A DNA stretch of 64,000 bases. It comes from CAVOXO01 sp963700425 (GTDB taxonomy: Bacteria > Actinomycetota > Acidimicrobiia > Acidimicrobiales > Microtrichaceae). Every line of letters starts with the position of its first letter. The stretch's first letter is position 1. The notes beneath the pieces were generated by a model. It was not told the origin of the DNA and did not search any database. It saw nothing but the letters and a program-made list of their open reading frames with translations. The stretch spans positions 1-64,000 of the forward strand of contig CAVOXO010000003.1 of the NCBI GenBank assembly GCA_963700425.1, read 5' to 3'. Below, piece after piece: positions 53,643 to 62,600 of this stretch. The position numbers were made by a program, and so were the translations under genes.

Positions 53643-54683
53643 ATGGGAGAAGCGGGGAGGATCCGGGTCGGCGTCGCCGGGATCGACCACGATCACGGGC
53701 TGGTGCTCGCGGCGCGACTGCGTCAGGCGGGAGCATCGATCGTCGCCTACGACACCCACACCCGCCGCGACGCCCTGGTCATGCGCCTGCTGGGCCCGGC
53801 GGCCCGGCCGCGAAGCATCGACGCCATCGTCGGAGGCCCCGACGTCGATCTGGTCGTGACCGCGACGATCCCCTCGGACCGGGCCGGCATCGCGGTGCGG
53901 GCGCTCCGTGCCGGCAAGCACGTCGTGGCCGACAAGCCGGGTGTCACCACTCCCGAGGACCTCGGCGGCGATCGACGCGGCGGTGGCCGAGAGCGGCCGC
54001 CGCTGGTGGGTCGTGTTCGGGGAGCGCTTCGAGAACCGGGCGGTGGCCGAGGCGTGCGAGCGGGCGCGGCTCGGCGACGTGGGTCGGGTGGTCTCGGTCC
54101 TCGGGCTCGGACCCCACCGCATGGGAGCGGCGGGTCGACCCGCATGGTTCTGGGAACCCGAGTCGACCGGGGGGATCCTCGTCGACATCGGCTCGCACCA
54201 GGCCGACCAGTTCCTCGCCGCCACCGGCGCCGACGAGGTCGAGGTGATCGGCGCCGCGGTCGGCAACGTGTCCAGCCCCCGCCACCCCCGGATGGAGGAC
54301 ATCGGATCGATGGTCCTCAGCGGCGGGGTGCCCTCGGCACCCACCGGGTCGACTACCTCTCGCCGGCCGGGCTGCGGACCTGGGGCGACGGTAGGCTCAT
54401 GATCGTGGGCACCGACGGCACTCTCGAGGTGCGGACCAACGTCGACGTCGCGGGTCGGCGGGGCAACCAGCACCTCATCGTCGTCGACCAGAAGGGGGTT
54501 CGACGCGTCGGTTGTCGGAGTCGACGGGTCGACTGGGCCCGACGACTTCTCGACGACGTCCGCACCGGCGAGCGACACGTTCCTGTCCCACGACACGTCC
54601 GAGCGGTGTGCGATCTGACCCTGCGGGCCCGAGCCGCGGCGACGCCGTGGCCCGAGCCGGTGGACGCCGAGCGTCTCCCGTGA
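53643..54683 (+). CDS. Gfo/Idh/MocA-family oxidoreductase 1 (two frameshifts)
   Basis: About 345 residues. The NAD-binding Rossmann start RIRVGVAGIDHDHGLVLAAR is followed by DLVVTATIPSDRAGIAVRAL and the family Lys motif GKHVVADKPGVTTPEDL (the E-K-P position is D-K-P). After a break near 53965, RRWWVVFGERFENRAVAEAC and GGILVDIGSHQADQFLAATG (catalytic Asp/His helix) continue; after a second break near 54320 the end is LMIVGTDGTLEVRTNVDVAG. Such enzymes oxidise or reduce sugars, inositols or related polyols with NAD(P). It is coupled to the second oxidoreductase by GTGA overlap. Confidence 0.8.
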   Translation: MGEAGRIRVGVAGIDHDHGLVLAARLRQAGASIVAYDTHTRRDALVMRLLGPAARPRSIDAIVGGPDVDLVVTATIPSDRAGIAVRALRAGKHVVADKPGVTTPEDLGGDRRGGGRERPPLVGRVRGALREPGGGRGVRAGAARRRGSGGLGPRARTPPHGSGGSTRMVLGTRVDRGDPRRHRLAPGRPVPRRHRRRRGRGDRRRGRQRVQPPPPPDGGHRIDGPQRRGALGTHRVDYLSPAGLRTWGDGRLMIVGTDGTLEVRTNVDVAGRRGNQHLIVVDQKGVRRVGCRSRRVDWARRLLDDVRTGERHVPVPRHVRAVCDLTLRARAAATPWPEPVDAERLP

Positions 54684-55751
54684 CGCGACTCCGGATCGGC
54701 GTCGTCGGGCTCGGGGTCGGGCGCGCCCACGTGCTGGCACTGATGCGGCTCCGCTCGCGTTACGACCTCGTGGCGGTCGCCGACCCCAGCCCGTGGCGTC
54801 GACGTCAGGCCCAGGCGCTCGGCATCAGGGCGGTGCCCGACCTCGACGCATTGCTGGAGGAACGCCTCGACGTCGTCGACATCTGCACGCCCCCGCACCT
54901 CCACGAGGAACAGGTGATCCGATCGCTGGAAGCGGGCGCCGACGTGGTGTGCGAGAAGCCGCTCGTCGATTCGGTGGCGGCGGTCGACCGGCTCGCCGAG
55001 GCCGAGGAACGGACGGGCCGACGCGTCGCCCCGGTGTTCCAGTACCGGTGGGGGGCGGGGGCCCAGAAGCTCCGCCGTCTCGTCGACGCCGGGGTCACCG
55101 GTCGGTTGTTGGTGGCGACCAGCGAGACCATGTGGCGTCGCGACGCCGACTACTACGCGGTGGAGTGGCGGGGAACGTGGGAAGGGCGAGCGCGGCGGCG
55201 CTGTGCTGAGCCACTCGATCCACCTCCACGACCTGCTGTGCTGGCTGGGCGGAGCCCCGAAGGAGGTGGTGGCCCGCACCGCCACCCGATCGCTCGACAT
55301 CGAGGTGGAGGACTGCGCCGCGGCCACCATGACCACCACCGACGGCGCGTTGATGACCGCGGCGGTGACGCTCGGCGCCGCAACGGAGAGCTCACGTCTG
55401 AAGTTCTGTTTCGAGAACGTCACCGTGGAATCGTCCACCTCGCCCTACAAGCCCGGCGCCGAACCGTGGCGGTTCTCGTGGACCTCGAAGGACCACGCCC
55501 GGGGGGCCGCGACCGCACTGCAGGGATGGAGCGCACCGCCCAGCGGCTGGCGGGGCCAGCTCGCGGACACCCATCACGCCCTCGTCGCCGGCGGACCGCT
55601 GCCGGTGAGCCTCGACGATGCCCGCGTCGCGCTCGAACTGGTCACGGCCTGGTACCGGTCGTCGCGCACCGGCGAACCCGAGGCGCTGCCGCTCCCGCCC
55701 GATCATCCCGACCGTGACAGCTGGCTGCCCGAGGAGCTGCGGCCGACATGA
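54680..55751 (+). CDS. Gfo/Idh/MocA-family oxidoreductase 2 (one frameshift)
   Basis: About 357 residues across a break near 55195. RLRIGVVGLGVGRAHVLALM is the Rossmann start, DVVDICTPPHLHEEQVIRSL and GADVVCEKPLVDSVAAVDRL the EKP motif with the conserved Lys, and LSHSIHLHDLLCWLGGAPKE the substrate-site HxxxD-like helix. The start is a GTG overlapping the stop of the first oxidoreductase (GTGA); the stop overlaps the next small frame (ATGA). The two paralogs probably act in sequence or as alternative enzymes on one polyol or sugar. Confidence 0.82.
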
Positions 55752-55885
55752 CCCGCCGGACCTGGGCCGCCGAACCGGAGGTGAGCGACGAGGCGGTGCG
55801 CGACGCCACCGGACGCGGCGCACCGTTCCAACGACCCGGAGTCGCACTGATCGCACTCGATCCGCTCGGTGGCATCGTCCCGTGA
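55748..55885 (+). CDS. 45-residue protein between the oxidoreductase and the FAD dehydrogenase
   Basis: The frame MTRRTWAAEPEVSDEAVRDA ... DPLGGIVP begins by ATGA overlap with the upstream gene and ends by GTGA overlap with the next gene, so it fills the gap exactly. It has no recognisable motif. It is either a true small cistron of the operon or the start of a larger protein cut by a sequencing frameshift. Confidence 0.45.
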   Translation: MTRRTWAAEPEVSDEAVRDATGRGAPFQRPGVALIALDPLGGIVP

Positions 55886-57333
55886 CCGATCTGCGCCCGA
55901 TACCGGTCGGCGACGTCGAGGCGTGGGACCTCGACACCGACGTGGTCGTGGTCGGGTTGGGGGCCGCGGGGGCCTGCGCGGCGATCGAGGCCGACACCGC
56001 CGGTGCCCGGACCGTCGTTCTGGAGGCGGCGGGTTCGGGCGGCGGTACCTCGGCCATGTCGGGAGGCCTCATCTATCTCGGTGGCGGTACTCCGATCCAG
56101 ACCGACTGCGGCTTCGAGGACAGCGCGGAGGAGATGTTCGCGTTCCTCATGGCGGCGTGCGGCCCCGACCCCGACGAGGCGAAGGTCAGGGTCTTCTGCG
56201 ACCGCTCGGTCGATCACTATCACTGGCTGGTCGATCACGGCGTCCCGTTCAAGGCGGAGTTCCATCCCGAACCGGGCCTGGAGTCGCCCAACGAGGCGGC
56301 TCTGTGCTTCTCGGGTGGTGAGGACGCGTGGCCGTTCGACCGGATCGCGGCCCCGGCGCCCCGCGCCCACAAACCGCAGTTCACGGGAACCGCCGGGGGC
56401 TTCCTCATGGAACGCCTGCTCGCCGCGGTCGAGACCGGAGGGGCCACCGTCGAATGCGACGTCATCGCCCAGCGGCTGGTCGTCGATGGCGACGAGGTCG
56501 TGGGCCTGCTGGCCCGTCGCGCAGGACGGGACCTCCTCGTCCGGGCCCGGCGCGGCGTGGTGCTGACGGCCGGCGGGTTCGTGCTCGACGACGCGATGGT
56601 CGACCAGCACGTTCCGGAGCTGGCCCGCTGTTCGTTCCGCCTCGGCAACGAACACGACCGGGGGAGCGCGATCCGCATGGCCCAGGCCGTCGGGGCGGCG
56701 GTCCGACGGATGAACGCGGCGGAGGTGGCCGTGCCGCTCACCCCGCCCCGCTCACTCGTCGCGGGCATCCTCGTCAACGGGGCGGGCCAGCGATTCATCA
56801 ACGAGGACACCTACTACGGGCGGGTAGGCCAGGAGGCCTTGTTCTGCCAGGACGGCAGGGTCTTCCTCATCGTCGACGAGGAGCTCTACCAACCCACCCG
56901 GGCCGGCCATCACGCGACGTGGGTGGCCGAGTCGGTCGAGGAGCTCGAGTCCGACATCGGTCTGCCGGAGGGCTCGTTGGGCGCCACCCTCCAGCTCTAC
57001 AACCGCAGCGCCGTCGAGGGGGAGGATCCGGTGTTCCACAAGGCCGCCGCGTTCGTCCGGCCCCTGGTCCCGCCGCTCGGAGCGTTCGACCTCACCGTCG
57101 AGAACTCCATCTACGCGGCGTTCACCCTCGGCGGGCTGTCGACCCTCCCCGACGGAGAGGTGCTCGGAGTCGACGGCAGCCCGATCGCCGGACTGTTCGC
57201 CGCGGGCCGCACCACCGCCGGCATCGCCGCGTTCGGTTACGCCAGTGGGATCAGCCTCGGCGACGCCACGTTCTTCGGCCGGCTGGCCGGACGCCGCGCC
57301 GCGGCCCGGCTCAGCGGACGAAACGGTCGATGA
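55882..57333 (+). CDS. FAD-dependent dehydrogenase (fumarate reductase / ketosteroid dehydrogenase family)
   Basis: About 483 residues starting at a GTG. The FAD-binding motif DVVVVGLGAAGACAAIEADT with a GxGxxG-type turn is at residues about 20-39, followed by VLEAAGSGGGTSAMSGGLIY. Further blocks are PQFTGTAGGFLMERLLAAVE, RGVVLTAGGFVLDDAMVDQH and the C-terminal FAD end GLFAAGRTTAGIAAFGYASG. This is the flavoprotein family of fumarate reductase, 3-ketosteroid delta-1-dehydrogenase and urocanate reductase. With two Gfo/Idh enzymes upstream it probably introduces a double bond in the same substrate. The frame is intact over 1.45 kb. Confidence 0.85.
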   Translation: MTDLRPIPVGDVEAWDLDTDVVVVGLGAAGACAAIEADTAGARTVVLEAAGSGGGTSAMSGGLIYLGGGTPIQTDCGFEDSAEEMFAFLMAACGPDPDEAKVRVFCDRSVDHYHWLVDHGVPFKAEFHPEPGLESPNEAALCFSGGEDAWPFDRIAAPAPRAHKPQFTGTAGGFLMERLLAAVETGGATVECDVIAQRLVVDGDEVVGLLARRAGRDLLVRARRGVVLTAGGFVLDDAMVDQHVPELARCSFRLGNEHDRGSAIRMAQAVGAAVRRMNAAEVAVPLTPPRSLVAGILVNGAGQRFINEDTYYGRVGQEALFCQDGRVFLIVDEELYQPTRAGHHATWVAESVEELESDIGLPEGSLGATLQLYNRSAVEGEDPVFHKAAAFVRPLVPPLGAFDLTVENSIYAAFTLGGLSTLPDGEVLGVDGSPIAGLFAAGRTTAGIAAFGYASGISLGDATFFGRLAGRRAAARLSGRNGR

Positions 57334-57541
57334 GCACGGCTCGTCGACGATCGACGTGGTGCCGCCGTCGGCTGCGATCCCGTTCCGGGGGAGCCGCAAG
57401 CTGCTGTCAGGGGGCGGTGCCCAGACCGCTGGACAGATTCACCACATCGATCAGCGTCGGTGGAATCGCGAACGACAAGAGGTCGGCCGCCTCGGGCCCG
57501 GGCACCCGGATGCCAGAATGACCTCGGCGAAAAGAGGGAAC

Positions 57542-58183
57542 GTGATCTCGAGTCGGGCACCGCATCGTCACCTACCGGTGATCGTTGTGATCGCCGGTCT
57601 CGCGCTCCTCGGGGTCGGCTGCCAGCCGGGCAGCCCCTCGCTGATCACCACCGCAAGGATCCAGACGGCCGTCGGGCCCTACACCTACTCGGCCACGGCG
57701 CCGCTCTGGCAGCTCCACGTGGAGAACCGTGACCTGGACGGCCCGCCCATCGGCGATCACTTCGGTCTGTTCCTCGAGGATCCGCTCGCCGGAACCGGCT
57801 ACGGGCTGCTGGGGGGCACGCCTCCGCCCGGGGCCTACTCCCTGCGGTTGGCGCTCAGCAGCCTGGGCGGACCGATCACCGTCGGCACGTACCCGCTCTT
57901 CACCGGCGAGGCCACTTTGGAAGTCAACGTGGCGACGTGGGACAACGCCTGGTACCGGTTGCAGTCGCCACCCGTCGAGTACGAGCAACGCTGGGACTGC
58001 GGCACCATGACCGCGGCGGACGGGACGGTGACCGTCACCCAGGTCACCCATTCCGGCGACCTCATCACCTCCCTCGCGTTGTCGTGGGACGTCACCTGCC
58101 CGAGCCTGATCAGGAACGTCGACGGCGACCTCGTCCCGGGAGACACGCATCATTGGGTGGGCAGCGCGGCCTACCAGGGGTGA
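57542..58183 (+). CDS. Secreted lipoprotein, function unknown
   Basis: About 213 residues from a GTG behind an AGAGGG ribosome binding site; an ATG at 57518 in the same frame is an alternative. The lipobox is PVIVVIAGLALLGVGC (Cys near residue 27). The mature protein is a beta-rich domain (AVGPYTYSATAPLWQLHVEN, GAYSLRLALSSLGGPITVGT, TVTVTQVTHSGDLITSLALS) without known motifs. It stands alone after the catabolic operon. Confidence 0.65.
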   Translation: MISSRAPHRHLPVIVVIAGLALLGVGCQPGSPSLITTARIQTAVGPYTYSATAPLWQLHVENRDLDGPPIGDHFGLFLEDPLAGTGYGLLGGTPPPGAYSLRLALSSLGGPITVGTYPLFTGEATLEVNVATWDNAWYRLQSPPVEYEQRWDCGTMTAADGTVTVTQVTHSGDLITSLALSWDVTCPSLIRNVDGDLVPGDTHHWVGSAAYQG

Positions 58184-58222
58184 CCGGCCGGTTCGCCGGA
58201 GGCAGCGCAGCGGCCCGCTGGA

Positions 58223-58570
58223 TCAACGACCGGCGCTGAGGATGGCGGAGATGCGCTGGCGGGTGACGCCGAAGAGGTCGGCGATCTCCTGGAGTGTGAA
58301 GTCCTCGGAGCGGAGCGCCTCGGCCTCCCGCAGTCGGAGCTCGCTCCCGAAGCCCTCGAGAGCCACGATGCTCGCGGTCACGAGCTCGACGATGCGGGGT
58401 CGGGGTTCCTCGGCGACGATCTCGGGAAGGGTCACGCCCGCCTCGAGGTCGCGGCGGATCTGTTCGACCCGCCGACCGATCTCCTCGGCTCGTTCGATGT
58501 TGGCCGCGGCCGCGTCGTTGAGCTCGTCGAGCGCCCGCAGGAGGTTCGTGATCTCGGGGGGGTGGCGCAC
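58223..58570 (-). CDS. Helix-turn-helix protein
   Basis: The 115-residue protein starts at a GTG. A helical, coiled-coil-like N-terminal half (LRALDELNDAAAANIERAEE) precedes a helix-turn-helix of the sigma-70 region 4 / Xre type at the C-terminus: LREAEALRSEDFTLQEIADL and FGVTRQRISAILSAGR. It is probably a small DNA-binding regulator. A 20-bp near-perfect palindrome 15 bases upstream of its start is a good candidate for its own operator. Confidence 0.65.
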   Translation of the reverse strand: MRHPPEITNLLRALDELNDAAAANIERAEEIGRRVEQIRRDLEAGVTLPEIVAEEPRPRIVELVTASIVALEGFGSELRLREAEALRSEDFTLQEIADLFGVTRQRISAILSAGR

Positions 58571-58584
58571 CGATCGGAGGTTAG

Positions 58585-58604
58585 TTGTCAGTGGCCATTG
58601 ACAA
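58585..58604. promoter_or_regulatory. 20-bp near-perfect palindrome upstream of the HTH gene
   Basis: TTGTCAGTGGCCATTGACAA is a palindrome except for one base pair (TTGTCA/TGACAA ends, TGGCCA centre). It lies between the HTH gene start and the start of the pentapeptide lipoprotein gene on the other strand and is a strong operator candidate. Confidence 0.6.
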
Positions 58605-58782
58605 CAGGCGCGGTGAGTCCTTAGGTTCGTCCCCGGCGGCAGGACCCCGCGACATCGGGGGGTGTCGGGACCGAGATTCAGGATGGGTCCTGCCGGGAGG
58701 GAACAGACAGCCTTGGCGGGTCCGGCGGGCGCCCACAGCAGCTCACCGGGGCTTGCTTCGACGCGGGACGGAGGGTGTGGCG

Positions 58783-59640
58783 ATGACGACGCGAACGACG
58801 AAAGCCAGGGATGGGAGCCGCGTGAGACGGCGGGTCCAGGTGGCCGCGGTGGTGTTGCTGGCGGCCGCGTGCGCGCCGTCGCCATCCCCGCCGAAACCGG
58901 TGATCTCGGGGAGCACAGAGGTGGGCGCGACCTTGACCGTCACCAACGGCGGCTGGCTGAACGAGCCGACCACCTACACGTACCGGTGGGAGTCGTGCTC
59001 GGACGCGGCGTCGGGATGTGCGGCGGTGGGCGGCGACCAGTCGACCTACGAGCTCGTCGCCGGCGATGTCGGTCGGTTCATCCGAGCATCGGTCGCCGCG
59101 ACGAACGGGGCAGGATCCAACCGGGCGTACGCTGACGCCGTCGGACCGGTGACCGGTGGTTCCGTCCCGGTGGACTGCACGTTGCGCGGGCCGGGGGTGG
59201 ACCTCCACGGCTGTGACCTGTCCGAACAGAACCTGGGCGAGATCGACCTGTCGGGCGCCGATCTGTCGGGGGCGAACGTGTCGGGCGCGTATCTGTCGGG
59301 CACGAACCTGTCGTCGGCGCGAGCGGTCGGGACCAACTTCTATCTGGCCGACATGGGCGGGGCCGACCTGAGCGGCGCCGACCTGACCGACGCCAACCTG
59401 GAGTACGCGGATCTCACGACGGCCGACCTGACCGACGCCGTTGCGGTGCGGGCGAGCTTCTTCCTGGCGAACGCCATCGGTGCGTCCATGGCCGGCGTCG
59501 ACCTCACCGACGCGGATCTCACCGAGGCGGATCTGACCGACGCTGATCTGGCGGCCGCACGTTCTTGCAACACCATCTGTCCGAACGGGGACGGCCGCGA
59601 GTGCGCCCGATGTCTGCAGTTGAGGGGGATGGATCGATGA
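58783..59640 (+). CDS. Lipoprotein with Ig-like and pentapeptide-repeat domains
   Basis: The 285-residue protein starts behind a GGAGGG element. The lipobox is VAAVVLLAAAC (Cys near residue 30). An Ig-like/Ig-mimic domain follows (ISGSTEVGATLTVTNGGWLN, YTYRWESCSDAASGC) and then about 20 pentapeptide repeats (A[DN]L[ST]x; for example LSGADLSGANVSGAYLSG and ADLTDADLTEADLTDADL), which fold into a quadrilateral beta-helix rod. A short Cys-rich end follows (CNTICPNGDGRECARC). Its stop overlaps the start of the giant repeat protein (ATGA), so the two are made together; it may help anchor or present that protein. Confidence 0.8.
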   Translation: MTTRTTKARDGSRVRRRVQVAAVVLLAAACAPSPSPPKPVISGSTEVGATLTVTNGGWLNEPTTYTYRWESCSDAASGCAAVGGDQSTYELVAGDVGRFIRASVAATNGAGSNRAYADAVGPVTGGSVPVDCTLRGPGVDLHGCDLSEQNLGEIDLSGADLSGANVSGAYLSGTNLSSARAVGTNFYLADMGGADLSGADLTDANLEYADLTTADLTDAVAVRASFFLANAIGASMAGVDLTDADLTEADLTDADLAAARSCNTICPNGDGRECARCLQLRGMDR

Positions 59641-62600
59641 GGAATCGAGCGGGACGGGGCGAGGGAGGACCGATGGGTGATCGAGGGAATCGACAGCCGG
59701 CCGGGTTGATGGCGGCAATGCGGCAATGGAGCGCGCCGGTGAGGGTGGCGGCCCTCATTGGCGCGCTGGTGGTGGCGCTGTTGGGCGTGACCGCGGTGCG
59801 GGCCGCCGCCGCCGGCAACGCCCCGGTGGCGGGCCGCGACGTGGAGCGGACGAACAAGGGTGTGCAGGTCTACGTGAACGCGAAGGCCAACGATTTTGAT
59901 CCCGATGGAGATGCGTTCTCGATCATCAGCGTGGCCACGCCCGCGCACGGAACCATCACGTCGTTCAACACCAACGGCTTCTATTACACGCCGGAGGCGA
60001 CGTTCTCGGGGACCGAGACGATCACCTACACCATCCGCGACTCCGAGCTGTTGAGCGCCAACGGGACCGTCTTCGTTCAGGTCGACTCGTCGACGACGGG
60101 GGCGGGGGCGCCGACACCGCAGACGGACTATTTCGTGACACCCGAGGCAACGTCGGTCGGGTTCGCCGCGTCCGATCTGGCGGCCAACGACACCGACCCC
60201 CAGGGTCAGGCGTCCACCCTGGTCGCCGTGAGCGATTCCTCCAACAGCGGCGCGGTCACCGGGACCGGACCGTTCACGTTTACGCCGCGGTCGGGGTTTG
60301 TGGGTCAGGACACGATTGAGTATCTGGTGGTCGACCCTGATGGTCACGTGGGGGTGGGGACGGTCTATGTGCAGGTGTTGGCGGCGGGGGACACGAATCA
60401 GGCGCCGGTGGCTCGTCGTGATGTGGAGCGGACGAACAAGGGCGTCCAGGTGTTCGTGACCGCCACGGCGAACGATTCGGATCCCGATGGCGATTCGTTC
60501 TCGGTGGTGAGTGTCGACACGCCGGCGCACGGGACGGTCATCGTGGCGGTTCGTACTACCTCTATTACACGCCGGAGGCGCACGTTCTCGGGGACCGAGA
60601 CGATCACGTACACGGTCCGCGACAGCGGCGGGTTGTTGGGGACGGGCACGGTGACGGTGTGGGTGGATACGTCGGAGACGGGTGCGGGGGCGCCGACTCC
60701 GCAGACGGACTATTTCGTGACGACCGGAGGACACTCCGTTGGGGTTCACCGCCGCCCAGTTGGCCGCCAACGACACCGACCCGACCGGTGACGAGTTGAA
60801 CATCGTCGATGTGGGGGACACGTCGAACAACGGGACGGTGACCGGCTCGGCGGCGTCGGGGTTCACGTTCACGCCGCGGTCGGGGTTTGTGGGTCAGGAC
60901 ACGATTGAGTATCTGGTGGTCGACCCTGATGGTCATGTGGGGGTCGGGACGATCTATGTGCAGGTGTTGGCGGCGGGGGACACGAATCAGGCGCCGGTGG
61001 CTCGTCGTGATGTGGAGCGGACGAACAAGGGCGTCCAGGTGTTCGTCGACCGCCACGGCGAACGATTCGGATCCCGATGGGGATTCGTTCTCGGTGGTGA
61101 GTGTCGACACGCCGGCGCACGGGACGGTCATCGTGGCGGTTCGTACTACTTCTATTACACGCCGGAGGCCACGTTCTCGGGGACCGAGACGATCACGTAC
61201 ACGGTTCGCGACAGCGGCGGGTTGTTGGGGACGGGCACGGTGACGGTGTGGGTGGATACGTCGGAGACGGGTGCGGGGGCGCCGACTCCGCAGACGGACT
61301 ATTTCGTGACGACCGAGGACACGCCGTTGGGGTTCACCGCGGCCCAGTTGGCCGCCAACGACACCGACCCGACCGGTGAGGAGTTGAACATCGTCGATGT
61401 GGGGGACACGTCGAACAACGGGACGGTGACCGGATCCGGCGGCGTCGGGGTTCACGTTCACGCCGCGGTCGGGGTTTGTGGGTCAGGACACGATTGAGTA
61501 TCTGGTGGTGGACCCTGAGGGTCACGTGGGGGTGGGGACGATCTATGTGCAGGTGTTGGCGGCGGGGGATACGAATCAGGCGCCGGTGGCTCGTCGTGAT
61601 GTGGAGCGGACGAACAAGGGCGTCCAGGTGTTGTGACTGTCGGCGAACGATTTCGATCCCGATGGCGATTCGTTCTCGGTGGTGAGTGTCGACACCGGCT
61701 CACGGCATCGTACTCGTACTACACGCCGGAGGCAGTTCTCGGGGACGAGACGATCACGTACGTCGCAGGTGGTTGTGGGGACGGCGACGGTGTGGGTGGA
61801 TCGTCGAGACGGGCGGGGGCGCCGACCCGCAGACGACTATTTCGTGACGACGGAGGACACTCCGTTGGGGTTCACCGCCGCCCAGCTTCGCCGCGAACGA
61901 CACCGACCCGACCGGTGACGAGCCTGAACATCGTCGACGTGGGGGACACGTCGAACAACGGGACGGTGACCGGCTCGGCGGCGTCGGGGTTCACGTTCAC
62001 GCCGCGGTCGGGGTTCGTGGGTCAGGACACGATCGAGTATCTGGTGGTGGACCCCGATGGTCACGTGGGGGTCGGCACGATCTATGTGCAGGTGTTGGCG
62101 GCGGGGGATACGAATCAGGCGCCGGTGGCTCGTCGTGATGTGGAGCGGACGAACAAGGGCGCCCAGGTGGTCATCGTGACACCTCGGCGAACGATTCGGA
62201 TCCCGATGGGGACTCGTTCTCGGTGGTGAGTGTCAACACGCCGGCGCACGGGACGGTCGTTCGCCGGTTCGAGCTACTTCTACTTACACGCCGGAGGCCA
62301 CGTTCTCGGGGACCGAGACGATCACCTACACCATTCGTGACAGCGGCGGGTTGTTGGGGACGGGCACGGTGACGGTGTGGGTGGATACGTCGGAGACGGG
62401 GGCGGGGGCGCCGACCCCGCAGACCGACTATTTCGTGACGACGGAGGACACTCCGTTGGGGTTCACCGCCGCCCAGTTGGCCGCCAACGACACCGACCCC
62501 CAGGGTCAGGTGACCTCGATCGTCGACATCGCCGACTCGTCGAATCAGGGCACCGCTGGCTGGCACGGCGGCGACGGGGTTCACGTTCACGCCGACGGTC

